Of a stretch of 64,000 nucleotides of DNA, positions 13,850-25,534 are shown piece by piece. Every line of letters starts with the position of its first letter. Position 1 is the first letter of the stretch. This DNA comes from Rhizopus arrhizus (lineage: Eukaryota > Mucoromycota > Mucoromycetes > Mucorales > Rhizopodaceae): NCBI GenBank assembly GCA_024220505.1, contig JAKZZE010000005.1, positions 1,696,501-1,760,500 of the forward strand, given 5' to 3'. Below the pieces are notes generated by a model, which saw only the letters and a program-made list of their open reading frames with translations, did not search any database and was not told the DNA's origin. Made by a program: the position numbers and the translations under genes.

Positions 13850-15286
13850 ATGTCCCCTACTGCTTCAGAGAGTATTACAGCCAAAACAAAACCTTTATCT
13901 GGTCATGTTGGGAATTTGTCAGCTTCACAAACGGATGCGTTAAAAAAATTATGGATTCGTCTTTTCAAAGTTTTCGATCAAGAAGGTACAGAATATCATA
14001 AACCAGAAGAGGCTGCTGAGACTACTGCGCCAGCAAAGAAATCTGGATACTTTAGTTTTGGAAAAAAGGCCAGCTCTTCTGAAGAAAAGGATTTTTTTAT
14101 TGGCACCACTACCAATCCATCTTGGATGACACTTCCACTCGAGAAGGCGATGCCCCTGATTCCCGGCAAGCAACTTTACTCCACCTTTTGGAATATGGTC
14201 GCTACAGATAACCCAGATGCTGTTCTTTTGCGATTCTTGCGTGCACGTAAGTGGGACCTGGATGCTGCATACAACATGTTGGCAAATACACTTCGATGGC
14301 GTTTACATATGCGTGTGGATGATATTGTGGCTCTTGGTGAAAGCGGTATTCGCGATGAACTAAATCGTTTGAAGCCTGAATTGGGTGATAGCTTTGTTTC
14401 TCAACTTGGTTCTGGCAAAGCTTATTTAGGCGGTCCTGATAAGGCGGGTCGTGGTATTTGGTAAAAAGAAAAAAAAAATCGTATTGGGATTACTAAACAA
14501 AGCAAAGTATAGTTTTATCAATGTAAACCTACACAGAAAGGAAGATCAACCGTTTGAAGTTGTGAAAATTCTAACAATGTATATTATGGAAACATCCAGA
14601 GTGATAGTCCATCAACCTGTAGAAGCAGCTTGTATTGTTTTTAATATGGATAATTTCACTTTGAAAAATATGGTACATGTATCAACCAAAAAAAAAAGCG
14701 TTATTAACGCTTTTTCATTTAGGATTTTGATTTCGTAAAGTTTTTAGTGACCTGTTTTGAAGCTTATTATCCCGAAACATTAGGATCTTGTTTAATCCAC
14801 AAGGCTCCTTGGGTATTTTCCACTGTGTGGAACTTGATTACCCCTCTTTTGGATCCTGTGGTCGCAAGCAAAATTCATTTTACAAAAGATGTTAATGAAT
14901 TGACACAATACGTTGATATATCTGCACTTCCTGGAAATATCTCTGGTGAAAAAGACAAAAAGACAAAAGACGAAGCTATCAATGTTGGTCCTGTTGCTCC
15001 TGGAACTCTGGTTGAGCCTACAACAGAAGCCTATAAGGAATACAAGGCAATGATTAAACAATATGAGTCTGAGACTATTGAATGGTCAAAGACTCAGTCC
15101 GATGATACCAATATTCGACATGAACTAGCAAGAGAATATCGTCTTGCTCGTATAAAGACTGAAAAGGATATCAGAGGACCCACTGCTTATGAAGCAAAGG
15201 GTTTGGTTACTATTAATGAGCAGGGACGTGTCTTTCTTGATTTTGGAGGTGAATGGACCGCTTTAGATATCACCGAGACAGTTTAA
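13850..15286 (+). CDS. Sec14-like CRAL-TRIO lipid-transfer protein
   Basis: Likely a phosphatidylinositol/lipid transfer protein of the CSR1/Sfh type, cytosolic or at membrane contact sites. Exons are 13850-14460, 14513-14672 and 14723-15286 (445 codons, 444 aa). The N-terminal third is low-complexity (KKSGYFSFGKKASSSEEK). A CRAL-TRIO N-domain follows (DAVLLRFLRARKWDLDAAY, then TLRWR), then the lipid-binding lobe (ICFINVNLHRKEDQPFE; FDFVKFLVTCFEAYYPETLG; LIHKAPWVFSTVWN; LLDPVVASKIHFTKD). Intron 1 carries a TACTAAAC branch-site-like sequence. The C-terminal segment after the lobe is charged and ends TALDITETV. Family assignment is firm; the particular Sec14 homologue and its ligand are not determined. 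Confidence 0.9.
14693..14715 (+). repeat. Perfect hairpin inside CRAL-TRIO intron 2
   Basis: A 10-bp perfect inverted repeat (AAAAAGCGTT / AACGCTTTTT) with a 3-nt loop lies within the 50-nt intron 14673-14722, ending 5 nt before the acceptor AG. The sequence shows the palindrome directly; any effect on splicing is inference. Confidence 0.6.
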
Positions 15287-15454
15287 ATACGTATATATAC
15301 TCGGCCATTTTATATTTATTCGTTTTCTTTATATTTTCTTACTTTGAGGAATAAATGCATTTTTTTGTAATAAACAAAGCAAAATGTTTATCATTGCTCT
15401 GATATCAGTTTATTTTGTAAAAGTAATGAAAATTAAGTATTAATGATATGACAA

Positions 15455-17130
15455 TTATTTTCTAACATCTTGAATAGATTTCAAGAGTGTATGCTTGGAG
15501 TCATCCATTTCAAGAGACCAGATCATGAAACCAGCAAGACCTTGAGACTTTACATAATCCAACTTGGCTTCAAATGACTTGGGATTATCGTATGTCAAAA
15601 AGGTGCTGCTTCCAGCATGATAAGCATAAGGAGTTTGAGATTGTTCATCCCAATAGGTAGTCCATCCATTCTTGTTTTCAAGAATACCGTTGGCAACAAT
15701 GGATCTCCATTGGTATTCACCAGTGTAACCAGGCTGGGCATTAGGACAGGGATCAGCAGCCAACTCATCGTGTTTGTCACCCTTGATTTGAGTGTGGCCA
15801 TCGAGCTTGACGTACATACCAGAGGTTGCAGTGATAGGCTGTGCAGTCTTGAGAACCTTACCATAGAACGTGATGCCGACGTGCATCTTGTTCTTGGGAA
15901 TACCAGCATTGTACCACATATTGACGGTGGTTTCAACACCCCAGCCGCGAGAAGATCCTCTAATGGCAGCATTAGGACCAGCGACGTCGTTCCAATTACC
16001 GTTGTATTCGTATGACTATAGACATATTTAATTTAGAATAAGGAATAATACATAACGTTACTCATACCATCAAATAGAAATAATCGACATCAGATACCCA
16101 GCCAGATTCAAAGTGTCTAACAGCGTGGCCGTTGCTATCAAGGAAAGGTCCAACTGAGGCAGCAACAGTGATCACCTTGTGAACCTTGGGATACTTAGCA
16201 TCAAGGCTTTTACGCAACAATTGAATAAAAGTGAGTAAGTTGGCAGTGTCATTAGGGTTTCTATTGGCAAGCTTTAGTAAAGAGATAAAAAAAAAGATGC
16301 TGTATTGTGTTTTACCTGGAGGCACAAGCAATACTGTCACGACTGTTAGGGAATTCTATATAACAAGTAAGCAGACTGGCTAACAAATAATGGATTGGCA
16401 CATACCCCAATCGATGTTGACACCATCAAGTGAGTACTTTTGAACCATGTTGACAACATTCTTTACAAGAGTTTCACGACTTTGAACATCATTAAGCAAA
16501 GTACTCATATGAATTGAGCCAGACCAACTATAAGATGTGTTAATATTTTCATGTATACAGTTCATTTCTTTTTGTCTTACCCAGCAACACTAATACTGAC
16601 ACCAACATTATTTTTGTGGGCTTGAGTAACAACTACATTTAATAAATTGTCAGATTTTTCTTATCGCGTAACATACGTTTGCATAAGTGAACGAGCTTTT
16701 TTTTTTTTTTACCTGACTTCAAGTTTCCACTTTCAAAACCTTTGAGGTTACCCTTGGCATCAGGTTCAGCAAAGGCATAAGCAATGTGATCCAATTTGCT
16801 CCATTGAACATTCTTGGGGATATCCCAATCAAGGACATAGGCAATAACCTTGTGATTGGGGTAGCTCTTATCATTAACTTTCTTTACAGAGGCCTTCTTT
16901 GTCGTGTGTTTTTTAGTCTTCTTGGTAACCTTCTTGTTAGTCTTCTTCTTGGAAATTTTCTTGGTAGACTTTTTATTTTTAGAGGAATGATGGGCAGTTA
17001 CATGATGGGCGCGTTTGGTAGAGTGATGAGAAAGAGATTTGTGCTTGTGGGCAGTGTGATGAGAAGAAGCCGAAGCTGTATAAGCAAACAACACACAAAG
17101 TGATAAAAGGATTACGAGAATATTACGCAT
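15455..17130 (-). CDS. Secreted GH18 chitinase
   Basis: Endo-type chitinase hydrolysing beta-1,4-N-acetylglucosamine chains, probably in wall remodelling or nutrition. Exons on the minus strand are 17130-16713, 16632-16581, 16527-16406, 16355-16316, 16260-16068 and 16015-15455 (462 codons, 461 aa). Residues 1 to about 20 are a signal peptide (MRNILVILLSLCVLFAYTAS). A Lys/His/Ser/Thr-rich stretch of about 70 residues follows (HKHKSLSHHSTKRAHH; KKTNKKVTKKTKKHTTKK). The GH18 barrel starts at KVIAYVLDWD. The active-site motif is DGVNIDWE at 191-198 with catalytic Glu198, whose codon is split by intron 3. The second Asp of the usual DxxDxDxE is Asn here. The barrel closes with GFMIWSLEMDD. No separate chitin-binding module is seen. 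The start at 17130 puts Met directly before the hydrophobic core. Converges on the CRAL-TRIO gene. Confidence 0.93.
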
Positions 17131-17300
17131 TGTGTATTGAAGAGAAAAAAAAATGAACAATAGAGCTCTTTTTTATATACTTGCTTTCTCATCTGAACCG
17201 AATGATTTTAATTTGGATATTTACAAAAATAACTTTCAATTTAACAAATTAATTGATTGTTTTGTGTAAGAAAGATCAACAAAAAAAAAAAAAAAAAAAA

Positions 17301-18509
17301 TTACTCCGCAGAACGTCTCTTGAAGGGTAAGCGTTTTCTGTCTTTGGTAGTATTCTTCTTGCGACGTTTTTCCAAAATACGGTCAACAGCCTTTTCACCC
17401 ATCTGTTGATATCTGTCCATCAATTCAAGTTTACGTTTTTCAGCTACGATAAAAAATAATTAGATTGGATAGAATACAGTTGTAAAACCTTACATTTTTT
17501 AAGGAAGAAGGGTTTTTTTCCTTGTTTCACTAATTCGGCTTCTTTCTTCTTTCTTTCACGAATCAAAGCTTGTTTTCTCTTTTTATCCTCATCCATTTTC
17601 TCCGCAGACACCTGTTTGATGAACAAAATAAGTCAGTATTGTGTCCAAATCGACAAGAGGAGTGTAACCATCATTCTTACCATTTTAGTCAGCATTTTCT
17701 TTAAGCTCTCTTGTGTATCAGCATCCTTTTCTTTCCTGATTCGTTCTCTAAGCATCTCAATTTCAGATTTATTGTATTCTTTTATAAAACCGTATGATTT
17801 TTCAAATAAATCTTGGTTGAAGTTTCCTGAAAGTTTATCAAACCTTGGGTCTCGACGTTTCTAATTTTATATTAAGCAAAGGTGTACAAGCAAAACTAAT
17901 CAATATTATTACCTCAGCTTGTAAAGGGACTACAGTCCTAAATCGACTCACGGCCTTTTTTGAAGATATTTCCATTGGTCTGGTCATTTGTTAGTTTAGC
18001 CCTCTTACATGTGTTAACAAGTTACCTGTGTTTATTCTCTCTTTTCATTTCTTCCTTTGATAACTTGATTTTATCTTTTTTTTTCTTTTTATTTAAACTG
18101 CCTACTGCTCCTTCGAGATCCTTCAAGATCTGAGCTTTTGATATTTTCTTTTTTCCTGTTTGATCACTAGATTCAATCTTATTATTTATCTCTGCAAGTT
18201 GCTCAAAAGAGACATGAGCAAGATCTATACAAGCTAGTTTTAGAAATTATGAAAGAAAGAAATATGTCTTATTAACCTCTTTTCATTTTGGCTAATTCAC
18301 GAGCCTTTTCTTGCTCATCCTCGCTATCCTCTTCTTCTTCTTCCTCGCTATCCTCTTCTTCTTCTTCTTCCTCGCTTTCCTCTTCCTGTTGAATGAGATC
18401 AGATCATGTCAAAATGTTCATTATTATCATTTCTTACGGATCTTTGTTCACTCTCGTCGCTATATTCATGTTCTTGTTCGGAATCACTTTCAATTGGTCT
18501 CCTTGCCAT
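17301..18509 (-). CDS. RRP36: Rrp36-type rRNA processing protein
   Basis: Nucleolar factor of the small-subunit processome needed for early pre-rRNA cleavage. Seven exons on the minus strand: 18509-18438, 18385-18277, 18224-18026, 17979-17913, 17860-17681, 17611-17494 and 17443-17301 (296 codons, 295 aa). After an acidic N-terminus (runs of Glu in exon 2) come the family hallmarks: NKHRPMEISSKKAVSRFR, RRDPRFDKLSGNFNQ, a charged coiled coil (KSEIEMLRERIRKEK), GKKPFFLKKSEKRKLELM and a basic tail (EKRRKKNTTKDRKRLPFK). The order matches human and yeast Rrp36. The GAA/GAG-rich exon 2 reads as a CTT/TTC microsatellite on the plus strand. Confidence 0.92.
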
Positions 18510-18773
18510 TTTAATAATTTTTTTTTTGTTTTCTTAAAAAAAAAAAGAAAGAAAAAAAAAAAAAAGAAGCTCAACTAAAAAGCCACAACTATAAAGAGCA
18601 TATATGTGGTCACTAAAGAAAGGCAGAGTTTAGTGAGCAAGCCAGTGATAATACTTTGTAAGTTAAAAGGAATTACCGCCACTTTACAATGGATACGCTT
18701 AATAGTTAATGGCATTATTTATTATACATTACGGTTAATAAACAAGAAGTAGGGGAACTTTAATCATTGATAT

Positions 18774-19479
18774 TTACAAATCATTTACATGCTCTACTTT
18801 ATTACAATCTAATATATGTTCTCCTCTATATTTAATAATGAACATTCCATTAGGTTGTTCTATCACAGTCTTATTCACCGTACATCCCTATATGCAAAGG
18901 TAAGAATCCGAATTTGTCCGAAATACTTGATACCTTATTAGCACACTTGTAATATATACTTTTGCGTCCAGTCTTTTTTTGTAAAGTATTTCCGTTATTT
19001 TTCCAAAAGAACCCGTCATTCAATGGAAATCCATGAGTTTCTATTATTTTACTGACGGCTTGTATTGATCTTCTTCTTTTAGGAATCGGTGCACTTAAAA
19101 TTCACACATGAGAAAATATAATGTATTTTGTATATTTGTTATACCTTGTAGATAATGATGGATTTGTTGATGTTGCTGTTGCTGTCTCATAAGGTACAAT
19201 TCTCCTAAAATAGTTACTACTATTTCCAAATGATGCACGCCTGGTTTTATCTTTTTGTTGATTTAAATACAAATCAAGTTCTTTTGATTTCAGTTTTGCT
19301 TCTTCTGTTCTACGTCTATCTTCTTCTACTTTACTGGCAAGTATAAGCTTTAATAATTCAGGATTTGTTTGATATTTAGAAATAACACCCTGAAGATTAT
19401 TGTTATTGTTAAGTTCATTCTTGTATGGATCTGTTAATTTATTTGATGGATTATCGTAATTTATATGTCGATGATTCAT
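18774..19479 (-). CDS. Small protein with WRKY/GCM1-like zinc-binding domain
   Basis: Candidate DNA-binding protein. Exons on the minus strand are 19479-19145, 19093-18934 and 18887-18774 (203 codons, 202 aa). The N-terminal half is Asn-rich and charged, with no known domain. The C-terminal part resembles the WRKY fold: WKNNGNT (142-148) sits where plant proteins have WRKYGQK, followed by GRKSIYYKCANKGCTVNKTV (154-173) with the Cys-x4-Cys pair C162/C167 and a tail KYRGEH (His189). The usual HxH is not intact: after His189 come I-L-D-C193 and later His198, so zinc ligation may be non-standard. A basic cluster (PKRRRSIQ, 116-123) may act as nuclear localisation signal. FLYWCH or FAR1-type fingers are the alternatives. 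No target genes can be inferred. Confidence 0.65.
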
Positions 19480-20837
19480 CCAAAAAAAAAGTAGTTGTAA
19501 AAATGTAGAAAAAAAGAAAGGAAAAAAAAAAAAAAAAAAAAAAAGAGTAAAATATTACAATCAAATAAAAACATATGCGGGAAAGTGAATAAATGGATTT
19601 GGGAAAAAGCAGAGAAAGAAGGGCCAATGCCATTGACATGTATTTTCCCAGGAATCACCCATACAAGCGGGTAAAAAAAAGTGATGCATATCACATAAGC
19701 AAAGAATTGCTTAACTCCTTCTTACCCCACATTTTACCCCGCTACTTTTAAGGTAGTCTATCTGCTTTTCCGGGCTTTTCCATTGTGCACACACACACAC
19801 ACCCCGCTGTAAATAAACTTTTATGCAGAATAGCAAGAATTAACAGTCTATTTCACAAAATCTGTTACTCAGATCACAGTTGCTAATTTAATTTTTGGCT
19901 CTGTCATGTAATAAATCACTACATTGAATATTTTTCTTTTTTAAGCAATAGTCAATCATAGATGATCATCTAGTCAGATAAGAACAATATGATTCTTTGT
20001 TATTTTTAAACAAAAAATTTCCTTTCTGATTTTAGTTTTTTAATAAAAAAAATTACGTTTAAACATTTACTTTATTTACAACCTCAAGTGGGCGCATGAT
20101 GATTTAGTTTTCATCGTTTTCGTCCAGGTCAGATCAAGAAATGAGTGTAGCCAAAAAAATACGACATTTTCACTTTTAATTCAGACGTTCTTTTTGAAGT
20201 GAATATCGATTGTAAAGATACTTTTAGACGTAATCTGTACTCTTGTGACTAAAAGACAATAGATTGTATCATTTGAAGGTAAATATTTTTTGTTTAAATT
20301 TCATTGACACTTTGAAAAAATATTCTGAATTCAAATTACCAGTGTAGTAATAATCATATGCAAATTGGGAAATTGTGCTCTCCATTTTCTACTTTTTTTC
20401 TTGGAAAAAAAAAAAAAAAAAAAAAAATAGCAAACAAGACAAAAATAAAATTGGATAAAAAAAAAAACTCCTTTCTTAACTTGAGTTTACATTGAATGAA
20501 TTTTATTACATAAGGCTATTTGTTAAGAAGTAATTTTAAGCTATTGTATATAAGCCTTTATGATGAAAACAACGATTTTCTCACGCTTTTTGGAATACAA
20601 TCCTACAAAAAGTCTTTATATTACTATCAAGTTTCTTAGTGACATATGATTTTAAGATACGAGCTACAGTGGGGCTGGTAAATTTTGTCGGTTTGAAGAA
20701 AATAAATTTTGTTTAATACATTTATTGTTGTTGCTTTGTGCTTGTTTTAATGCAATACCAATATTAAATGACCAAAGCGATAAACTAGGTGGTGAATTTT
20801 TTATGATTTTTCTACTTTTGTTCTACTTAAAAATGAT
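19480..20837. other. Intergenic, AT-rich, no gene seen
   Basis: Non-coding by eye. Contains A-tracts near 19529 and 20406, a short (CA)n microsatellite at 19788-19802, and a relatively GC-rich block at 20665-20691 (CAGTGGGGCTGG core) that could be the end of the neighbouring element. I could not find an inverted partner for that block. Confidence 0.4.
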
Positions 20838-23707
20838 CAGTCTAAAGGATATTTTCTGGTGAAAAGGCTAGGGCGTTCACCAGTCTTTCTCAAACTATTT
20901 AGGATTTTGAGAAAATTCAATACGACTGCTTGATTGCGATTCCAAAGTCTTCTTTTTATTCCTGTGGTTTATTGTTTAAGGCATGAGAGGCTCTTGCACC
21001 TAGTACTGCATTAGTTATCAAGAATTAATCTAGTTTATTTTTTTCTTTGGATTACCTCAGCAAACCATTACATAGCACATCTGGCTTCTTTTTCCGTTGG
21101 TAAGGGAGAGGATTTGGCACGGTTTTGAATTTTGCTAATTCATTTTCACAGGTTGGACAATGTGAAGATGTTTTGTATTCATTGATTAAGTAGACAGCAA
21201 ACCCGTTCTTCTTTAATATCCTGATTAACCCCTTGCTTCTTGTCGGTTCTTGATACTTGACATTAGGGGTGGACCAATCTCCAAAAACTAAGACAGCATC
21301 TTGACCAAACTTTACTTTTAAGCTACACACCAATTTTTGATCATTCTGGTCAAAGAAGACTTTGCTTGAAAGCTTCAATTTTCGAAAAGATAAAAGTTGT
21401 AGCATTTCTAATGCTGTACTTATAGTCTTTTTGTAAGTGCTTTACTGTGGTCGTCTACACACTCTTTTGCCAGTCCTAGAACTTTACTTTTCTCACTGTC
21501 ATCTAGTCTTTCTGAAATATGCTTTTATTGTAGCATTGTTTGTAGGTAGGTGGCATACAGTTGAGATTTTACAGAGCTATCAGTAGAGTAATTCTCAGGT
21601 TGAGGGAAAAAACCACAGATTCTTGCTATGAACAGATTTTGATGATACAAATTACATTTTTGGTTGACTCGAAAGTCAAATTCGGATTCAGGGAAATATA
21701 CTTCTTTAGACTTTGTTGTCTCGTTTCCATAATATTCGTACAAAGTGTTTTTTACTAATGCTCTTGTTTTAATGTACTGTACAAACTTTTTCAAGTTTAG
21801 AGTTGAATTCAGATCTAGAAAGGATTGCTTCGGCTTTCTTAAATATCTAAAGTGCCTTGAACATTTTGAGCGGTTGTTCTTGGTAACTATAAGTGTTTGT
21901 TTTTCTTCAACAGTGCTGGTTTCTTTCATGCAGTACATCAAGTCCCTCTTTCCAGGGTCTATTAAGACACACTTACTTTCAGTGCTCTTTAAGTCGGATT
22001 GACCTAATCCTTCAATATGCTCTGTTTGATTGCCGTTCACTTTCTTTTCAGTGCTGGGCTTAGGCGACTTTCTGCTTGTATTAGTATTTTGCTTTATTAT
22101 GAAGATACCGACTCCATCTGTTTCGAGAGTTTCTTGGAACCGCAAAGTCTTTTGAAATCCTTGATGCTTGAACGCCTTTTTATTTAGGTCTACGACGGCA
22201 CCCCATGTCTCAAACTTGCTTCTTGTTTTTGGTTTCTTTTGCTCTTGAGAATATGGTAATGGATTATTTTGCTATCCAACGTCATGTAGCAAGGAATAAA
22301 GGTGGTACGTAGCGGAAAACAAGCAAATTGTCTCATCTGTTTAGCTTCAGACAGTTCAGCAAGTCTGAAGAAGGCTTTGAAATGATTTTTTGGACTAGCC
22401 ATAACTTCATAGTAAATTGAGTTCTTTTGAAAGGTGTAGCCCTCTGGGTAACTTGAGAGAAAACCATTTAATTGCGTTCTTGATTGATCATCTAAAAGAC
22501 CAATATTAGGCCTCTCTTTTTTTGTGATGGCAAGCTTCACCTGATTGCAAGGTCGATAAATCTTCTTTCGGGCAGCTTCTTTTATTGCTTTACTACTAGA
22601 CTTGTTTGCTTGCATTTCTCCTCTAAGACCCTCTGCCTTTTCCTTTTTTTTAAATAACTTGTTTATCAAACCATTCAGCCTGTTTCTAAAATGAGCTTTG
22701 ATATTATTAGAGTAGATCGTTTGGATATTCGTACACTCGTACAGGGCTATTTGCTGAACATATTGTAAGTTTTGGGGAGTATAACCAGCGTCTCCAAAGT
22801 AAGCTTCTTTATACTTTGATATCAATCGCCTATAGTTTTTGGTCGCATCCTTCAGTCTCGTGTTATTTCCACCCTTTGAGAGAACAAGACTCAGAAAAAC
22901 TTCAACAAAGAAATCTTTTGTTACAAAGTTGTTCAGCGCAAAATTTTCATTTGCTGCCAGTTCTTGTAAATATATGTACTTTGTGAAAGCAAAGGTATGT
23001 GTAACTAGTAAGTTGGTAATGTGAACCAAACCATACAATGGCTGTAAATATGCTGGTTTCCAAATATTTTTTTACAGTCGTTTTAATTGTCATCATACGC
23101 TTGCTTATCTTCTTAGGGCCATCTTTAATGTCATTTGCCTTGTCAACAGGCACAGGACAAAAACTTGACTTGACAGAAGCTACAGCTGAATTGAAAGCAG
23201 TTGGAACAGGTTTACTAGGTTTGGGAGAATTTAAGCTTGTTTTAGAAGCAGTTGTGCTTGACTCCACAGCAGCAGAAGTTGATTTGGTGACACAAAAAGC
23301 AGACTTGGTTGATTCACCCAAAAAGAGTCTTTTGACAACAGGTGCATCAAAATCGTCACTGCTATATTCAAGATTATAGTCATCAAGAGTGATCTTACTG
23401 AACATGGTAGGTTCATCTGTTGTAGAGACACCAGTATTACTTGTAGTAGTAACTTCAGAATCTGTAGTTTTTTCTTTGTCTTTGAGCCTCTTTTGTGATC
23501 CACTCTGTGGAGTATTTTCCCTACCTATGATGGGGTTTCATACGTTAGACTAGCTGTTTGCCTACATCAAGTTTGACAATGCAACCTACTTTTTCTTTTT
23601 CTAGCTGTTACAACGGGTTGGAAGTCGTCGTCTAAGTTTTCTTCTACATATAGTTCAAACGAGTCTATAATAGTATCGATTTTGTAGTCAGTGACATTTC
23701 AATCCAT
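20838..23707 (-). pseudogene. Broken TnpB/Fanzor-like RuvC nuclease gene
   Basis: A long protein gene on the minus strand, now interrupted. A possible first exon starts at 23707 (ATG GAT then TGA) and reads VTDYKIDTIIDSFELYVEEN; an intron ends near 23520. A Ser/Thr/Lys-rich segment follows, then a frameshift near 23040, a long central part (23038-22190), another frameshift near 22235, an in-frame TAA near 21525 and a shift near 21440. Family signs: LETDGVGIFI (the TDG-V motif before the nuclease), IDPGKRDLMYCM (RuvC-I-like), GDWSTPNVKYQEPTRSKGL, a zinc-ribbon half YKTSSHCPTCENEL, and after an apparent intron (21055-21000) the second half RCKSLSCLK and LWNRNQAVVLN. The last sits where RuvC-III has RDxNA, with Asn in place of Asp. 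The multiple breaks indicate a dead copy. I assign TnpB/Fanzor by motif layout, not by database search. Confidence 0.55.
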
Positions 23708-24287
23708 TATTAGATATGGAGCCTACCGTTTTCGCTCTGAGATGGCTTCTTTTAGTTTGAAGAGAATAAAGTATCCTTTTGCTTTCCTTTCATTTTCCAA
23801 TGCGTTTTCACGAGTGAAATATACGAACAAAAAGAAAAACTGTCTCCAGAAATTGATTTAAATGTTGAAAAGAAATATTCCCATCCCATTTATGTATATT
23901 TATTTGAACACAGCTACAGCCGAGTAATAGCAATGTACCTACAATGAACTTACACCATGTAGTAGCTTGCAATAGAAGATACTTGTTTTCTAGATTCACA
24001 TAGAATAGTAGTTGCACATAGTAGGTAGGACTCGAGAAGTTATTGGCGTCTGAATGTGTCAAGTTCTTTATGTCTTTTCATCAAACCTCAATGATAAATA
24101 TGTTAAGAACAAACTTGATGAGCATAAAATATTGGACCATCATCTTGTAATGTCACTGCATAATGATGATGCATTCACTGATCAAAACCTCCATTAAAGG
24201 TCCTTTGCTGAACCCAATAAAACTATTTTAACCATACCAATTCTTGCAAGGTTTATATTCTAAAAAGATATGGTGTTATGAAAATAT
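23708..24287. other. Spacer between two transposon relics
   Basis: No coding sequence that I can support. Contains no clear terminal inverted repeats for either neighbouring element; probably degraded flank. Confidence 0.35.
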
Positions 24288-25534
24288 CATAGTATGATTT
24301 TAAAAGCATGTTCACATGGGTGTTTTATTACAATAGTGGATGATTTGACTAGAGAAGCCATAAAGAACTTGATTGCAAGCATCAGCACTTTGACTCGATA
24401 AGTATTCATTCGACGATGTTTGAGCTTTCCTTTAACTATAGCCTAAAGCTGCTCAATTGGGTTGACCTCTGGCGAACAAGGAGGTAAGTACATTACTCTA
24501 TAACCTCTACTGTCAATTTTTCTTATCATTGGACGAGACTTATGAATAGCACAGTAATCCATTACAAGATATCTACCCATAAGACTTTCGTCCATGTTCA
24601 TGATATCAAGAAGCTCACTTATAAATCTTACAAAGTAGACAGTAGTTGTACCTTTTGCTAATGGCTTGTTGTTCTCGATGGCAGTACTCTTCTTCACATC
24701 AACGTATTCTATAGTAGGCTCTTCAATAATAATGTCGCCTGCTCTTTGCTCTTTGCCTTCTGCAAGCTTTCTTTTTTTGTTTGTTTGGCTGTCTTCAATG
24801 CAGCCTCATCAGCAAAAACGCAGTTCTTAGCGTAACTCAGGCCCGAGCCTTTCCACTTCATGAACCACTCGTATCTCGTTTACAAGTTATTGTCAGAGTT
24901 TCTTGTCATAGAATCGAAGGTTGGCTTCTTTATTGAAATGAGCATGGTGTTTCTCAAGTAGTGGTTTATTTGAGACTTTGAAATCTTCAAGTCCTCAAAC
25001 TGCGATTTCAGAGAATCAATAATGTCATCAGCGGAAGGTTGTGAGTCTTTTTCTACTATTTGTTGAATGTGCTGCTCATGCTCAGGAGTCAGTGAGTTGG
25101 TCGACCGGGATTTCTTTGCAACTTTTTGTAAGCTACCTTCCCAGTTTCTTGATAATGTTTCCACCAGCGCATAACAGTACGAGGATTAATTCTAAGATCC
25201 TTTGTATGCAAAGCCACTTTTCCTCTTTCCATAGGACCTTCGATCATTCAGTCAATAAGTATCTCTCTGGTTTGGTCGTTGTAGTCTTTGTAGAAGCTGC
25301 TTTATTGACCATTTATATAGCCTTTTTTGTTGAATCTTTTGTAATAGTTTCTTTCTCTGCTGGTATGAGACTCAAATAGGACTTTTGGCTAGTTATGGTT
25401 TCAAGTACTGCGCTTGGATCACTAATTTCGGTGAACACACCTTCCATCGGATCGAAGACTCTCTCTCCATCCTTATTGTAGGCATTACTGTGTTCGTTTT
25501 CATAAAGAAATGTATTTTTTGTCATGGTATTCAA
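24288..25534 (-). pseudogene. Decayed Tc1/mariner-type DDE transposase
   Basis: Reading the minus strand across stops gives a recognisable transposase. An N-terminal part of about 73 aa begins at 25534. A helix-turn-helix region follows (MERGKVALHTKDLRINPRTV, then MRWWKHYQETGKVAYKK), preceded by TAA and TGA stops. The middle (LTPEHEQHIQQIVEKDSQPS) and a catalytic segment (GRYLVMDYCAIHKSRPMIRK; MYLPPCSPEVNPIEQ) come next. The Trp codon expected after NPIEQL is TAG. A further readable tail (AIVKGKLKHRRMNTYRVKV) ends at TGA 24288. The DYCAIHK and NPIEQ blocks correspond to DNAPIHK and NPIE of DDE_3-superfamily transposases. Several stops and at least one frameshift make it non-functional. Confidence 0.75.

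Noticed and set aside
18318..18395. CTT/TTC microsatellite
   Set aside because: It is the acidic Glu-rich coding tract of Rrp36 read from the other strand.
20665..20691. Possible terminal inverted repeat of a DNA transposon
   Set aside because: No inverted partner found in the window, so it is not listed as a feature.
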